Shown here: one piece after another, positions 5,957 to 12,209 of the stretch
Position numbering within the stretch: position 1 is the stretch's first letter
Layout: every line of letters begins with the position of its first letter
DNA from: RYN-124 sp046262175
Lineage (GTDB): Bacteria; Actinomycetota; Actinomycetes; Mycobacteriales; SCTD01
Reading direction: 5' to 3'
Length of the DNA: 12,209 nucleotides
Assembly: GCA_046262175.1 (NCBI GenBank)
Contig: JBHENF010000200.1
Location: forward strand, 1 to 12,209
Notes under the pieces: model-generated
Seen by the model: the letters and a program-made list of their open reading frames with translations, nothing else
What the model was told of the DNA's origin: nothing
Database searches by the model: none
Position numbers and translations under genes: made by a program

Positions 5957-6880
5957 GTGCGGCTCGTCGTCGCCCTCGGCGGCAATGCCCTGAGCCCCAC
6001 CCGCGGCACCGGCAGCGTCGAGGAGATGCGGGCAGCACTGACCTCGACCGCGAAGGCCCTGGCCGGGCTGGTGGCGGACGGCCACTCGCTGGTGCTGACC
6101 CACGGCAACGGTCCGCAGGTGGGCCGGATCCTGCTGCAGCAGGAGCTCGCCGCGGAGCAGGTGCCGCCGATGCCCATGGACGTCTGCGGAGCCGAGAGCC
6201 AGGGGCAGCTGGGCTACCTGCTGGCCCAGGCGCTCGACAACGCGCTGCGCGGCGCGGCCCAGGTGCTGTGCCTGGTGACGCAGGTCGTGGTCAACGGCCG
6301 CGACCCCGCGTTCCGCCGGCCGTCCAAGCCGGTAGGCCCGGCGTACCCGCGGCCCGTCGCGCAGCGGATCGCGCACGAGAGCGGGCACGTGTTCGCCGTG
6401 CAGCCCAACGGCACGTGGCGCCGGGTCGTCGCGTCCCCGCTGCCAGTGCGCATCGTGGAGGAGACGCCGCTGCGGGCGCTGGTCGACGCCGGTTACGTCG
6501 TCGTCGCGGCCGGCGGCGGGGGAGTCCCCGTCGTGCAGCACCGCGGCCGGCTGCGCGGCGTCGAGGCCGTCGTGGACAAGGACCGGACGGCGGCGCTGCT
6601 GGCGCGTTCCGTGGGGGCCGATCGGCTCATGGTGCTGACCGAGGTGCCGCGCGTACAGGTGGCGTACAGGACTGCTTCCGCGCGATCGCTGGACCGCCTG
6701 CCCGTGTCCGAGGCGCGGTCGTTGCTGGACGCGGGCGAGTTTCCCGCCGGGTCGATGGGGCCGAAGGTGGAGGCCTGCGCCGACTTCGTCAGCTCCGGCG
6801 GCACGGCGGTCATCGCGGCGCTGGCCGATGCGGCTGCGGCCGCAAGGGGCGAGGCCGGGACGGAGGTCGTGCCCGGATGA
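5957..6880 (+). CDS. arcC: Carbamate kinase
   Basis: 307 residues, the usual length for carbamate kinase, which makes ATP from carbamoyl phosphate and ADP (last step of the arginine deiminase pathway) or runs in reverse. Visible motifs are ALGGNAL (6-12), THGNGPQVG (48-56), VDKDRTAALLA with D207/K208/D209, MVLTEV, and GSMGPKVEA with K270, all expected in the amino-acid-kinase fold. GTG 5957 is three bases after the glucokinase stop, with no clear ribosome site, so translation is probably coupled. No arginine deiminase or ornithine carbamoyltransferase is in the window. The convergent operon encodes a possible ornithine cyclodeaminase. A phosphoryl-transfer role on another substrate cannot be excluded, but the active-site motifs are intact. 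Confidence 0.9.
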   Translation: MRLVVALGGNALSPTRGTGSVEEMRAALTSTAKALAGLVADGHSLVLTHGNGPQVGRILLQQELAAEQVPPMPMDVCGAESQGQLGYLLAQALDNALRGAAQVLCLVTQVVVNGRDPAFRRPSKPVGPAYPRPVAQRIAHESGHVFAVQPNGTWRRVVASPLPVRIVEETPLRALVDAGYVVVAAGGGGVPVVQHRGRLRGVEAVVDKDRTAALLARSVGADRLMVLTEVPRVQVAYRTASARSLDRLPVSEARSLLDAGEFPAGSMGPKVEACADFVSSGGTAVIAALADAAAAARGEAGTEVVPG

Positions 6881-7521
6881 GGGTGATGACCTGGAACGTC
6901 CGCTCGCTGCGCGACGACGCCGACGGGGTCGGGCGCGTGATCCGCTCGGCCGCGCCTGACGTCGTGCTCGTGCAGGAGGCCCCGCGCCTGTGGCGGTGGC
7001 GCTCGGCCAACGCGCGGCTCGCGCGGCAGGCCGGCCTCGTCGTCGTCACCGGCGGACGCCCCGCGGCCGGGAACCTGCTGCTGTGCTCGCTGCGGGTACG
7101 GGTGGTCTCGTCGCGGGAGGTGCTGCTGCCCAAGCGGCCCGGGCTGCACCGGCGCGGGTACGTCAGCGCCGTCCTCGAGGTGGACCGCCGGCAGCTGCGG
7201 GTGCTGGGCACCCACCTGGACCTCGACGCGGACGCACGGCTGGACAGCGTGATGCGGATCCGCGAGCAGGCGTACGACCTCATCGGCGCGGACGTGAACG
7301 AGGAGCCGGGTCGGCCGGCGTGGACGGCGCTGTCGGCCGGACTGGTAGACGTCGGCGACGGGCTCGGGCCGACGTTCAGCGTGGCGAACCCGCGGCGGCG
7401 GATCGACGGGTTGTTCGTGGCGCCTGGGCTGCGCGTCGTACGGGCGGAGGTGCTGGACTGCGGGCCGGTCAGCGACCACCGGCCGGTGCTCGCCGAGCTC
7501 GCGTGGACGCACACGGACTGA
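6877..7521 (+). CDS. Endonuclease/exonuclease/phosphatase (EEP) family hydrolase
   Basis: 214 residues. The EEP fold is marked by TWNV (5-8), the metal ligand E34 in VQEAP, H113 in GTHLD, D139 and N141 in GADVNEEPG, RRRIDGLFV, and the terminal D200-H201 in SDHRPV. The fold covers nucleases, phosphodiesterases and sphingomyelinase-like enzymes; the substrate is not evident. No signal peptide or membrane segment is seen. The stretch between H113 and D139 is about ten residues shorter than I would expect for the helix and strand there, although the frame is intact. The ATG at 6877 overlaps the carbamate kinase stop as ATGA; the longer open frame back to 6268 is a shadow. Last gene of the operon; its TGA lies inside the left arm of a long hairpin. 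Confidence 0.87.
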   Translation: MRVMTWNVRSLRDDADGVGRVIRSAAPDVVLVQEAPRLWRWRSANARLARQAGLVVVTGGRPAAGNLLLCSLRVRVVSSREVLLPKRPGLHRRGYVSAVLEVDRRQLRVLGTHLDLDADARLDSVMRIREQAYDLIGADVNEEPGRPAWTALSAGLVDVGDGLGPTFSVANPRRRIDGLFVAPGLRVVRAEVLDCGPVSDHRPVLAELAWTHTD

Positions 7522-7579
7522 TCGCCAACGCGGCGGCGCGCCAGGCGGAGGCTCCGGAGGGATCAGTCTGTGTGCGTTC
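7505..7579. terminator. Long hairpin between convergent operons, likely bidirectional terminator
   Basis: 7507-7523 (ACGCACACGGACTGATC) pairs with 7561-7577 over 17 positions with one G-T pair; two more pairs extend it to 7505-7579. The loop is 37 bases and contains a small CGGA/TCCG stem. There is no T-run on either side, which is common for high-GC actinobacterial terminators. The left arm includes the stop codon of the EEP gene; the right arm lies about 40 bases beyond the stop of the LOR/SDH gene. Confidence 0.65.
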
Positions 7580-7618
7580 CGGTGCTGGTGGGACAGGCGG
7601 TGCGGGCGGCGGCCTTGG

Positions 7619-8848
7619 CTAGGCGCTGGTGAAGCCGGGCACGAGCTCGCGGGCGAGCTGCTCGAGGAACAGCCCGATGTCGGTGACGATCCCGATCGCC
7701 TGGGACGACCCGCGGTCGGCCAGCTTCGTGACCGTGGCCGGGTTGATGTCGACGGACACCAGCGGCACCGACGCCGGCAGGATGTTGCCGGTCGCGATGG
7801 AGTGCAGCATCGTCGCCACCATGATCGCGAAGCCGACGCCGGGCAGCTCGGCGCGCATCGCCCGCTGGCCCTCGATCACGTCGGTGTAGACGTCCGGCAG
7901 CGGCCCGTCGTCGCGGACGGAGCCCACGAGCACGAAGGTCTTGTTGGCCCGCACCATCGCGTGCATCACGCCGCCGGTCAGCGTGCCGTCGTTGACCGCC
8001 GCCGCGATGGAGCCGCACCGCCGGACCGTGTTGATCGCGCGGATGTGGTGCTCGTGCCCGTGCTCGACGCCCTTGCCCTGGGCGAGGTCGACGCCCAGCG
8101 AGGTGCCGTACAGCGCCGACTCGATGTCGTGCGTCGCCAGCGCGTTGCCCGCGAACAGCACGTCGACGTAGCCGTTCTCGACGAGCGCGACCATCGCGGG
8201 CGCGGCGCCGGTGTGGACGACGGCAGGCCCCCCGACCCACAGGATCTTCTGGCCGTCGGCCTTGACCTCGCGCATCCGCTGCGCGATCTGCCTTACCAGC
8301 AGGGCTTGCGGCTTCTCGCTCGACACCGACGAGGACATGAACTCGAACGCGTCGTTGGCGCTGTGCTCGCGCGCCGGCAGCACGACCTTCACCCCCGACG
8401 CCCCGCAGACGACCTGCTGGCCGGCGAGGACGTCCGAGACCGGCACCGTGTGCACGCGACCACCCTCGACGACCAGCCCGCAGTCCATCTCCGGCTGCTC
8501 GACCGGGACCCACTGGGAGTCCAGGCGTACGACGGTCTCGAGGTTGGTGGTCGAGTAGAAGTCGTCCGGGAACACGCCGTCCTGGTCGCACGTCCGCAGC
8601 GTCGCCGTACCGGGATCCACCTGGTTCACGCCATGCGCCTGCAGCCGCATGAGCAGCCGCTGCAGCGCCTCGTCGTCCTCCGCGCTGATGACGATGCGCG
8701 CGTACGAGTGGTCGTCATGGGCGCGCCCGACGTCCAGCTTGTCGATCGAGTAGTCGCCGCCGTAGCCCAGCACGTCGTCGAGCACGAGCGCCAGGACGCC
8801 GGAGTCCATCAGGTGGCCGCTGACCTCGACGGTCTCGCTGGCGGTCAA
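7619..8848 (-). CDS. TIGR00300 (LOR/SDH) family protein, putative ornithine cyclodeaminase
   Basis: 409 residues. The N-terminal part (about 5-120) with VEVSGHLMDSGVL, YSIDKLDVG and the DQDGVFPDDFYSTTN stretch, and the C-terminal Rossmann-like part with WVGGPAVVHTGA, DVLFAGNALATHDIE, GTLTGGVMHAMV and SVDINPATVTKLADRGS, match my recollection of the TIGR00300 'LOR/SDH conserved region' family. Archaeal members and the C-terminal domain of cyanobacterial AgrE/ArgZ are reported to convert ornithine to proline and ammonia with bound NAD. That activity is inferred here, not shown. I choose TTG 8848 because GGGGAG lies five bases upstream and the protein then opens as MTASETVEVSGHL; the longer frame to 8911 would overlap the upstream gene. 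It is the third gene of a minus-strand operon, 16 bases after the membrane protein, and converges on the carbamate kinase operon. Confidence 0.82.
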   Translation of the reverse strand: MTASETVEVSGHLMDSGVLALVLDDVLGYGGDYSIDKLDVGRAHDDHSYARIVISAEDDEALQRLLMRLQAHGVNQVDPGTATLRTCDQDGVFPDDFYSTTNLETVVRLDSQWVPVEQPEMDCGLVVEGGRVHTVPVSDVLAGQQVVCGASGVKVVLPAREHSANDAFEFMSSSVSSEKPQALLVRQIAQRMREVKADGQKILWVGGPAVVHTGAAPAMVALVENGYVDVLFAGNALATHDIESALYGTSLGVDLAQGKGVEHGHEHHIRAINTVRRCGSIAAAVNDGTLTGGVMHAMVRANKTFVLVGSVRDDGPLPDVYTDVIEGQRAMRAELPGVGFAIMVATMLHSIATGNILPASVPLVSVDINPATVTKLADRGSSQAIGIVTDIGLFLEQLARELVPGFTSA

Positions 8849-8853
8849 CGCAT

Positions 8854-8859
8854 CTCCCC
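8854..8859 (-). promoter_or_regulatory. Ribosome binding site fixing the TTG start at 8848
   Basis: GGGGAG on the minus strand, five bases before TTG 8848. The out-of-frame ATG directly after it (8853) opens a two-codon frame, ATG CGT TGA, that stops across the TTG, so the TTG is the sensible start of the LOR/SDH gene. Confidence 0.6.
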
Positions 8860-8864
8860 GTTGG

Positions 8865-9737
8865 TCACACGACGGCTCCGTCGTCGGGTCCGCTGTCGGT
8901 CGGCGGAGCATCCCGCATGTGCCAGACGAGGGCCCCCGCGCCGCCCAGCATCAGGCCGATGCCGACGACGCCGAGGCCGACGCTCTGCACCTGGCCGATC
9001 AGCTCCGGTGCAAACACCAGCACAAGCCCGATCAGCAGGGCCGTCAACGCGCCGACGGTGTGCCGGCGGACCTTCGGCACCGGCGGCGGCGGGGGCGGCA
9101 CGTAGTGGCCGTCATCCTCCAGCTTGTCCGGCTCGAGGTAGGACGGGAGCGCGTCCTCCTCCGACTCGTCGCTCCGACGCCGGGCCTTGCGCGGTGCCGG
9201 CGCCGAGAAAGGCGGCGGGCTGTCGTCGTCGACGTCCTCCGACACCGGCCACGGCGGCACCGGCGCGTCGCTGTCGCGCGTCCAGCCCTCGACGATCTGC
9301 CGCCACGCCTCGTCCGGGTCCTCCTGCGCCTGCGCCGGCCGGCCCGGCGGCTCCGGGAGCACCGGCGGGCGCAGCACCTTGGCCGCGGCGGTACGGGGCA
9401 CCGGCTGCACGAAGCCGTGCGCGGTCGCGGCGGGGTCCTCCTCGGCGAGCAGCGCCGTCAGCTCCGCCACCTCGGCGCCGACGACCGCCCGCGCCTGCTC
9501 CTCCTGCGCCGGGTCGACCCACAGCCGGTCGAGCGGCCGGTTCGGGAGGTTGACGGCGCGGGTGTAGCTGTCGACCGTGCCGCCGGCGGGTTCGACGTAC
9601 GCAGGAACGCCCACGGCGCCCAGGCTGCCGAGCAGCGCCTCGGACAGCCGCGGGTCGAGGTCGACGAGCGCACCCCACTCGGCGGACGGCAGGCCGTTGC
9701 TGCGCCGTCCGCTAGGGGGCTCGGGCGTGGTCGTCAC
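8865..9737 (-). CDS. Conserved actinobacterial protein: DUF2007-like N-terminus, linker, two membrane helices
   Basis: 290 residues, function unknown. Residues about 20-95 (LDPRLSEALLGSLGAVGVPAYVEP... LDRLWVDPAQEEQARAVV) look like the DUF2007 putative signal-transducing fold, a small alpha/beta domain. A long disordered acidic and proline-rich linker follows (about 110-225, including a run of six to seven prolines). Two hydrophobic helices at about 228-247 and 252-272 then form a hairpin, and a short polar tail ends the protein. Both termini should therefore be cytosolic. GTG 9737 is three bases after the alpha/beta hydrolase stop, with no strong ribosome site, so it is probably translated by coupling. 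Its 3' end is 16 bases from the LOR/SDH start. It could tether or regulate one of the two flanking enzymes, but nothing in the sequence proves that. Confidence 0.8.
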   Translation of the reverse strand: MTTTPEPPSGRRSNGLPSAEWGALVDLDPRLSEALLGSLGAVGVPAYVEPAGGTVDSYTRAVNLPNRPLDRLWVDPAQEEQARAVVGAEVAELTALLAEEDPAATAHGFVQPVPRTAAAKVLRPPVLPEPPGRPAQAQEDPDEAWRQIVEGWTRDSDAPVPPWPVSEDVDDDSPPPFSAPAPRKARRRSDESEEDALPSYLEPDKLEDDGHYVPPPPPPVPKVRRHTVGALTALLIGLVLVFAPELIGQVQSVGLGVVGIGLMLGGAGALVWHMRDAPPTDSGPDDGAVV

Positions 9738-9740
9738 GGG

Positions 9741-10499
9741 TCAGCCTGCGGCGGCAGGGGCGTGCGCCCGGACGAACGCGAGGCTGCCGTCGAAGATCGC
9801 CGGCGCGTCGTTGTCGAGCGTGGCCACGTGGTAGCTGTCCTCGAGAACGCGCTCCTCGACGGTGCCGCCGGCGAGCCCCTTCATCAGCGTCGCGCCGCTG
9901 ACCGGCGGCACGACGTGGTCGACGCGGCTGCGGTAGACGAGCACCGGGCAGCTGATCTTCGCCAGGTCCTCCGCGACGACCGGCCACATGCCCTGCAGCG
10001 ACGCGACGGCCTTGAGCGGGATCTTCGCGTACGCCAGCTCCGTGACGCCCTCCTTCTTGATGTCGCTGCCGATGCCGGGGAACGACGGGATCACCTTGCT
10101 CAGCAGCGGGGCCAGCTTCGCGTCCTTGCGGTCGGTGCCGAGCGAGGCGTTGACGACGACCACGCCTGCCACCTGCTCGGCGCGCTCCTCGGCGAGGCGC
10201 AGCACGAGCGTGCCGCCCATCGACAGGCCCATTGCGAACACCGTGTCGCACCGGCCGCGCAGGTCGTCGAACGCGCGCTCGATCTCGCCGTACCAGTCGC
10301 TCCACCCGGTCTTGTTCATGTCCTGCCAGCGGGTGCCGTGCCCGGGCAGGCGGGGGGCGGTCACGGTGAGGCCGGCGGCGGCGAGGTGCTGCGCCCACGG
10401 CCGCATCGACTGCGTCGTGCCGGTGAACCCGTGGCTGAGCAGCACGCCGACGCGGCCGCCGGGCAGGTCGATCGGCTCGGCGCCGGGGAGCACGGGCAC
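9741..10499 (-). CDS. Alpha/beta hydrolase, carboxylesterase / monoacylglycerol-lipase-like
   Basis: 252 residues. Cytosolic serine hydrolase resembling Est30-type carboxylesterases. The oxyanion motif LLSHGFTG is at 20-27, LPGHGTRWQDM follows at about 47, the nucleophile is S93 in GLSMGG, the acid D194 in SRVDHVVPP, and the histidine H224 in SYHVATLD. Likely substrates are short- or medium-chain acyl esters or monoglycerides. GTG 10499 is preferred because GGAG (10510-10507) lies seven bases upstream and the protein then begins MPVLPGAEP, a conserved opening for actinobacterial relatives. The ATG at 10529 is in frame but lacks a ribosome site, and the open frame running back to 11933 is antisense to the acyltransferase and kinase genes. 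First gene of the minus-strand operon and divergent from the acyltransferase, which suggests a shared lipid theme. Confidence 0.92.
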   Translation of the reverse strand: MPVLPGAEPIDLPGGRVGVLLSHGFTGTTQSMRPWAQHLAAAGLTVTAPRLPGHGTRWQDMNKTGWSDWYGEIERAFDDLRGRCDTVFAMGLSMGGTLVLRLAEERAEQVAGVVVVNASLGTDRKDAKLAPLLSKVIPSFPGIGSDIKKEGVTELAYAKIPLKAVASLQGMWPVVAEDLAKISCPVLVYRSRVDHVVPPVSGATLMKGLAGGTVEERVLEDSYHVATLDNDAPAIFDGSLAFVRAHAPAAAG

Positions 10500-10547
10500 A
10501 GGAGGTCTCCGTCGTTCGGGGGCGCCCATCGTCGCACGCGGAGGCCG

Positions 10548-10577
10548 TTGCTCCGGGTGGTGCCGCGGGCCTAGGTT
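10548..10577 (+). promoter_or_regulatory. Candidate promoter for the acyltransferase gene
   Basis: TTGCTC at 10548-10553 and TAGGTT at 10572-10577, 18 bases apart, approximate a housekeeping sigma-factor promoter; transcription would start about 25 bases before the ATG at 10611. GGTGCC (10559-10564) and GGCACC (10578-10583) form a 6-bp inverted repeat around the -10 hexamer, which could be a weak operator. This is by eye only. Confidence 0.35.
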
Positions 10578-10610
10578 GGCACCTCGAACCGGCGGCGGGA
10601 GGTGCGGAGC

Positions 10611-11351
10611 ATGGGCTACTGGATCGTCAAGGCGATCTTGACGCCGATCCTGCGCGTGTTCTTCCGGCCGTGGCTCGAGGGCGGCGACAACCTCCCGGCC
10701 GAGGGCGCGGCCATCCTGGCGAGCAACCACCTGTCGTTCTCCGACTCGATCTTCCTGCCGCTCGCGGTGCCGCGCCGGATCACCTTCCTCGCGAAGGCCG
10801 ACTACTTCACCGGCAAGGGCCTCAAGGGGAAGCTCACGAAGGGCTTCTTCTCCGGCGTGGGTCAGGTGCCGATCGACCGCAGCGGCGGCGCCGCGTCGGA
10901 GGGAGCGCTGCGCACGGGCAAGCGGATCCTCACGGAGGGCCACCTGCTGGGGCTGTACCCCGAAGGCACCCGCTCGCCCGACGGCCGGCTCTACCGCGGC
11001 AAGACCGGCGTCGCCCGGATGGCGCTCGAAGCCGGCGTCCCGGTCATCCCCGTGGCCATGATCAACACGGACGTCGTGCAGCCGACCGGCAAGAAGATCC
11101 CGAACCTCGGCCGCGTCGGCATCCGCGTCGGCAAGCCCCTGGACTTCAGCCGCTACAAGGGCATGGAGGGCGACCGCTTCGTGCTGCGCTCCATCACCGA
11201 CGAGATCATGTACGAGCTGATGCTGCTGTCGGGGCAGGAGTACGTCGACCAGTACGCCACCGCCGCCAAGGCCGACATCGAGGACGCCCGCCAGGCGGCG
11301 ACCGAGGCCATGGTCAGCGACGCGCCGCGACCCACCCGCAAGGCCAGCTAG
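10611..11351 (+). CDS. Lysophospholipid acyltransferase, PlsC (1-acylglycerol-3-phosphate acyltransferase) family
   Basis: 246 residues, a normal size for the family. Transfers an acyl group to lysophosphatidate or a related lysolipid at the inner face of the membrane. The catalytic HX4D motif is NHLSFSD with H40 and D45; the substrate-binding motif PEGTRSPDG has E118-G-T-R121-S; a third block is VPVIPVAMINTD. The N-terminal segment (about 3-22) is hydrophobic and basic and could anchor the protein. ATG 10611 is supported by GGAGG at 10598-10602, eight bases upstream; the GTG at 10602 overlaps that ribosome site. The gene ends with TAG at 11349-11351 and the histidine kinase frame continues directly in the same reading frame. 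It diverges from the alpha/beta hydrolase operon. Confidence 0.92.
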   Translation: MGYWIVKAILTPILRVFFRPWLEGGDNLPAEGAAILASNHLSFSDSIFLPLAVPRRITFLAKADYFTGKGLKGKLTKGFFSGVGQVPIDRSGGAASEGALRTGKRILTEGHLLGLYPEGTRSPDGRLYRGKTGVARMALEAGVPVIPVAMINTDVVQPTGKKIPNLGRVGIRVGKPLDFSRYKGMEGDRFVLRSITDEIMYELMLLSGQEYVDQYATAAKADIEDARQAATEAMVSDAPRPTRKAS

Positions 11352-12209
11352 CTGACGCTGGACACGGCGCTGGAGACAGCGCTGTGGCGCGCGCTGGCCG
11401 TCTACCGCGCCGCCTCGTTCGTGTACGCCGTCGCCTCGTTGGCCGCGCACCGGGACTCGCTGGCCCGACCCGGCCTCGGCGTCGCCGTGCTGGTGGCGAT
11501 GGGCGTCTGGACGGCGCTCGCGGCGTACCTGTACGCACAGCCGCGGCGGCGCCGGTGGCCGCTGCTCGCCCTCGACCTGGCCCTCACGCTGGCGGCGCTG
11601 CTGTCGTCGCTGGCCGTGCTGCGCGCCGGAGACATCGAGGCGGGCGACCCGACCCTCACGGTCAGCTGGGCGGCCGCGCCCGTGCTCGCGTGGGCGGTGT
11701 GGGGCGGGCCCGTCGCCGGCGTGTTCGCCGCTGCCGCGGTCGGGCTCGCGGACGTCGTCGAGCGCGGCCGGCTGACCCAGGCCACGTCGAACGGGATCGT
11801 GCTGCTGCTGCTGGCCGGCAGCGTGGTCGGGTACGTCGTGCGGCTGGCCCGGCGGGCGGAGCAGGCGTACGCCGAAGCCGTCCACCTGCGCGCGGCCGCG
11901 ACGGAGCGCGAGAGGCTGAGCCGGCAGGTCCACGACGGCGTGCTGCAGGCGCTCGCACTGGTGAGTCGTCGCTCATCGGACCCTGAGCTGGCCGAGCTGG
12001 CCGCCCAGCAGGAGGCGTCGTTGCGCCGGCTGGTCGCCGGGCCGGCCGTGACCGCGCCGGGTGAGGCCGACCTGCGCGAGCTGCTGCCGACCCGTCCGGG
12101 GGTGCAGACGGCCGCTCCGGCGGAGCCCGTCCTGCTGCCGGCCGCCGTCGCCACCGAGCTCGCCGCCGCCGTCTCGGCGGCCGTCGACAACGCCCTGACG
12201 CACGGCGGT
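11352..12209 (+). CDS. macS: MacS-type sensor histidine kinase (C-terminus beyond window; start codon unusual)
   Basis: 286 codons are visible from the first codon after the acyltransferase stop. The N-terminal half has several hydrophobic segments (about residues 14-32, 40-60, 67-90, 105-135, 138-160), typical of a membrane-embedded sensor. A linker with AEQAYAEAVHLRAAATERERLS leads to the HisKA_3 box ERLSRQVHDGVLQALALVSRR with phospho-acceptor His194. The start of the HATPase_c N-box, SAAVDNALTHGG with Asn280, ends the window. It should phosphorylate a LuxR-type response regulator, expected just downstream. No ATG, GTG or TTG occurs in frame before GTG 11421, which would cut off the conserved LWRALAVYRAASFVYA opening. 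CTG 11352, with AAGG eight bases upstream, is the best candidate start. The class is clear; the symbol rests on resemblance and gene order. Confidence 0.82.
   Translation, partial: MTLDTALETALWRALAVYRAASFVYAVASLAAHRDSLARPGLGVAVLVAMGVWTALAAYLYAQPRRRRWPLLALDLALTLAALLSSLAVLRAGDIEAGDPTLTVSWAAAPVLAWAVWGGPVAGVFAAAAVGLADVVERGRLTQATSNGIVLLLLAGSVVGYVVRLARRAEQAYAEAVHLRAAATERERLSRQVHDGVLQALALVSRRSSDPELAELAAQQEASLRRLVAGPAVTAPGEADLRELLPTRPGVQTAAPAEPVLLPAAVATELAAAVSAAVDNALTHGG

Noticed and set aside
3769..6177. 802-codon minus-strand open frame across the operon
   Set aside because: Serine/arginine/proline-rich translation lying antisense to three genes with intact catalytic motifs; typical GC-rich antisense artefact.
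7802..9553. Plus-strand 583-codon open frame
   Set aside because: Arginine/proline-rich shadow antisense to the LOR/SDH and membrane-protein genes.
10530..11933. N-terminal extension of the alpha/beta hydrolase frame (730 codons in total)
   Set aside because: Antisense to the acyltransferase and histidine kinase, no motif and no ribosome site; the hydrolase begins at 10499.
1..12209. Mobile element, phage defence or secondary-metabolite cluster
   Set aside because: No transposase, integrase, toxin, nuclease-helicase pair or synthase genes are visible, and base composition looks uniform by eye.

Overview
The window is a gene-dense, very GC-rich (roughly 70% or more by eye) chromosomal segment with strong G/C third-position bias, GTG and TTG starts, overlapping stop/start junctions and long spurious antisense reading frames. 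These features, and the protein families present (FadD15-type acyl-CoA ligase, ROK glucokinase, MacS-type histidine kinase), point to a high-GC actinobacterium (Actinomycetota). I cannot name the genus. I see no tRNA, rRNA, CRISPR array, insertion sequence or prophage gene; it reads as core chromosome, not an island.

Layout. (1) 1-1366, minus: a long-chain acyl-CoA synthetase, cut by the window edge. (2) 1440-1874, plus: a small two-zinc-ribbon protein with one C-terminal membrane helix, diverging from the ligase. It meets tail-to-tail, one base apart, (3) 1876-2811, minus: an FKBP-type peptidyl-prolyl isomerase lipoprotein with one canonical and one degenerate domain. (4) 2812-3086: a 275-base divergent control region with an 11-bp inverted repeat next to the FKBP gene and a striking set of alternating inverted repeats before the next operon. 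(5) 3087-7521, plus: a tight six-gene operon: SRPBCC lipid-binding-like protein, ArsA/GET3-family ATPase with a C-terminal HSP20-like domain, small CxxCxxC protein, ROK glucokinase, carbamate kinase, and an endonuclease/exonuclease/phosphatase-fold enzyme. Neighbours overlap by 1-4 bases or are 1-3 bases apart. (6) 7505-7579: a long hairpin between convergent operons. (7) 10499-7619, minus: alpha/beta hydrolase, a DUF2007-like/membrane protein, and a TIGR00300 (LOR/SDH) enzyme, probably an ornithine cyclodeaminase. (8) 10611-12209, plus: a PlsC-type acyltransferase followed immediately, in the same frame after its TAG stop, by a MacS-type sensor histidine kinase that runs off the window.

How the genes fit together. 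Acyl-CoA ligase, SRPBCC protein, alpha/beta hydrolase and lysophospholipid acyltransferase suggest membrane-lipid turnover. The glucokinase block, with an upstream small protein and an ArsA-like ATPase, resembles the glkA neighbourhood that I recall from Streptomyces coelicolor (glkA = SCO2126, macS = SCO2120). Carbamate kinase and the putative ornithine cyclodeaminase, in convergent operons, would both handle products of arginine breakdown. The most unusual signals are the attenuator-like repeat array at 2887-3018 and the missing ATG/GTG/TTG start at the conserved N-terminus of the histidine kinase.
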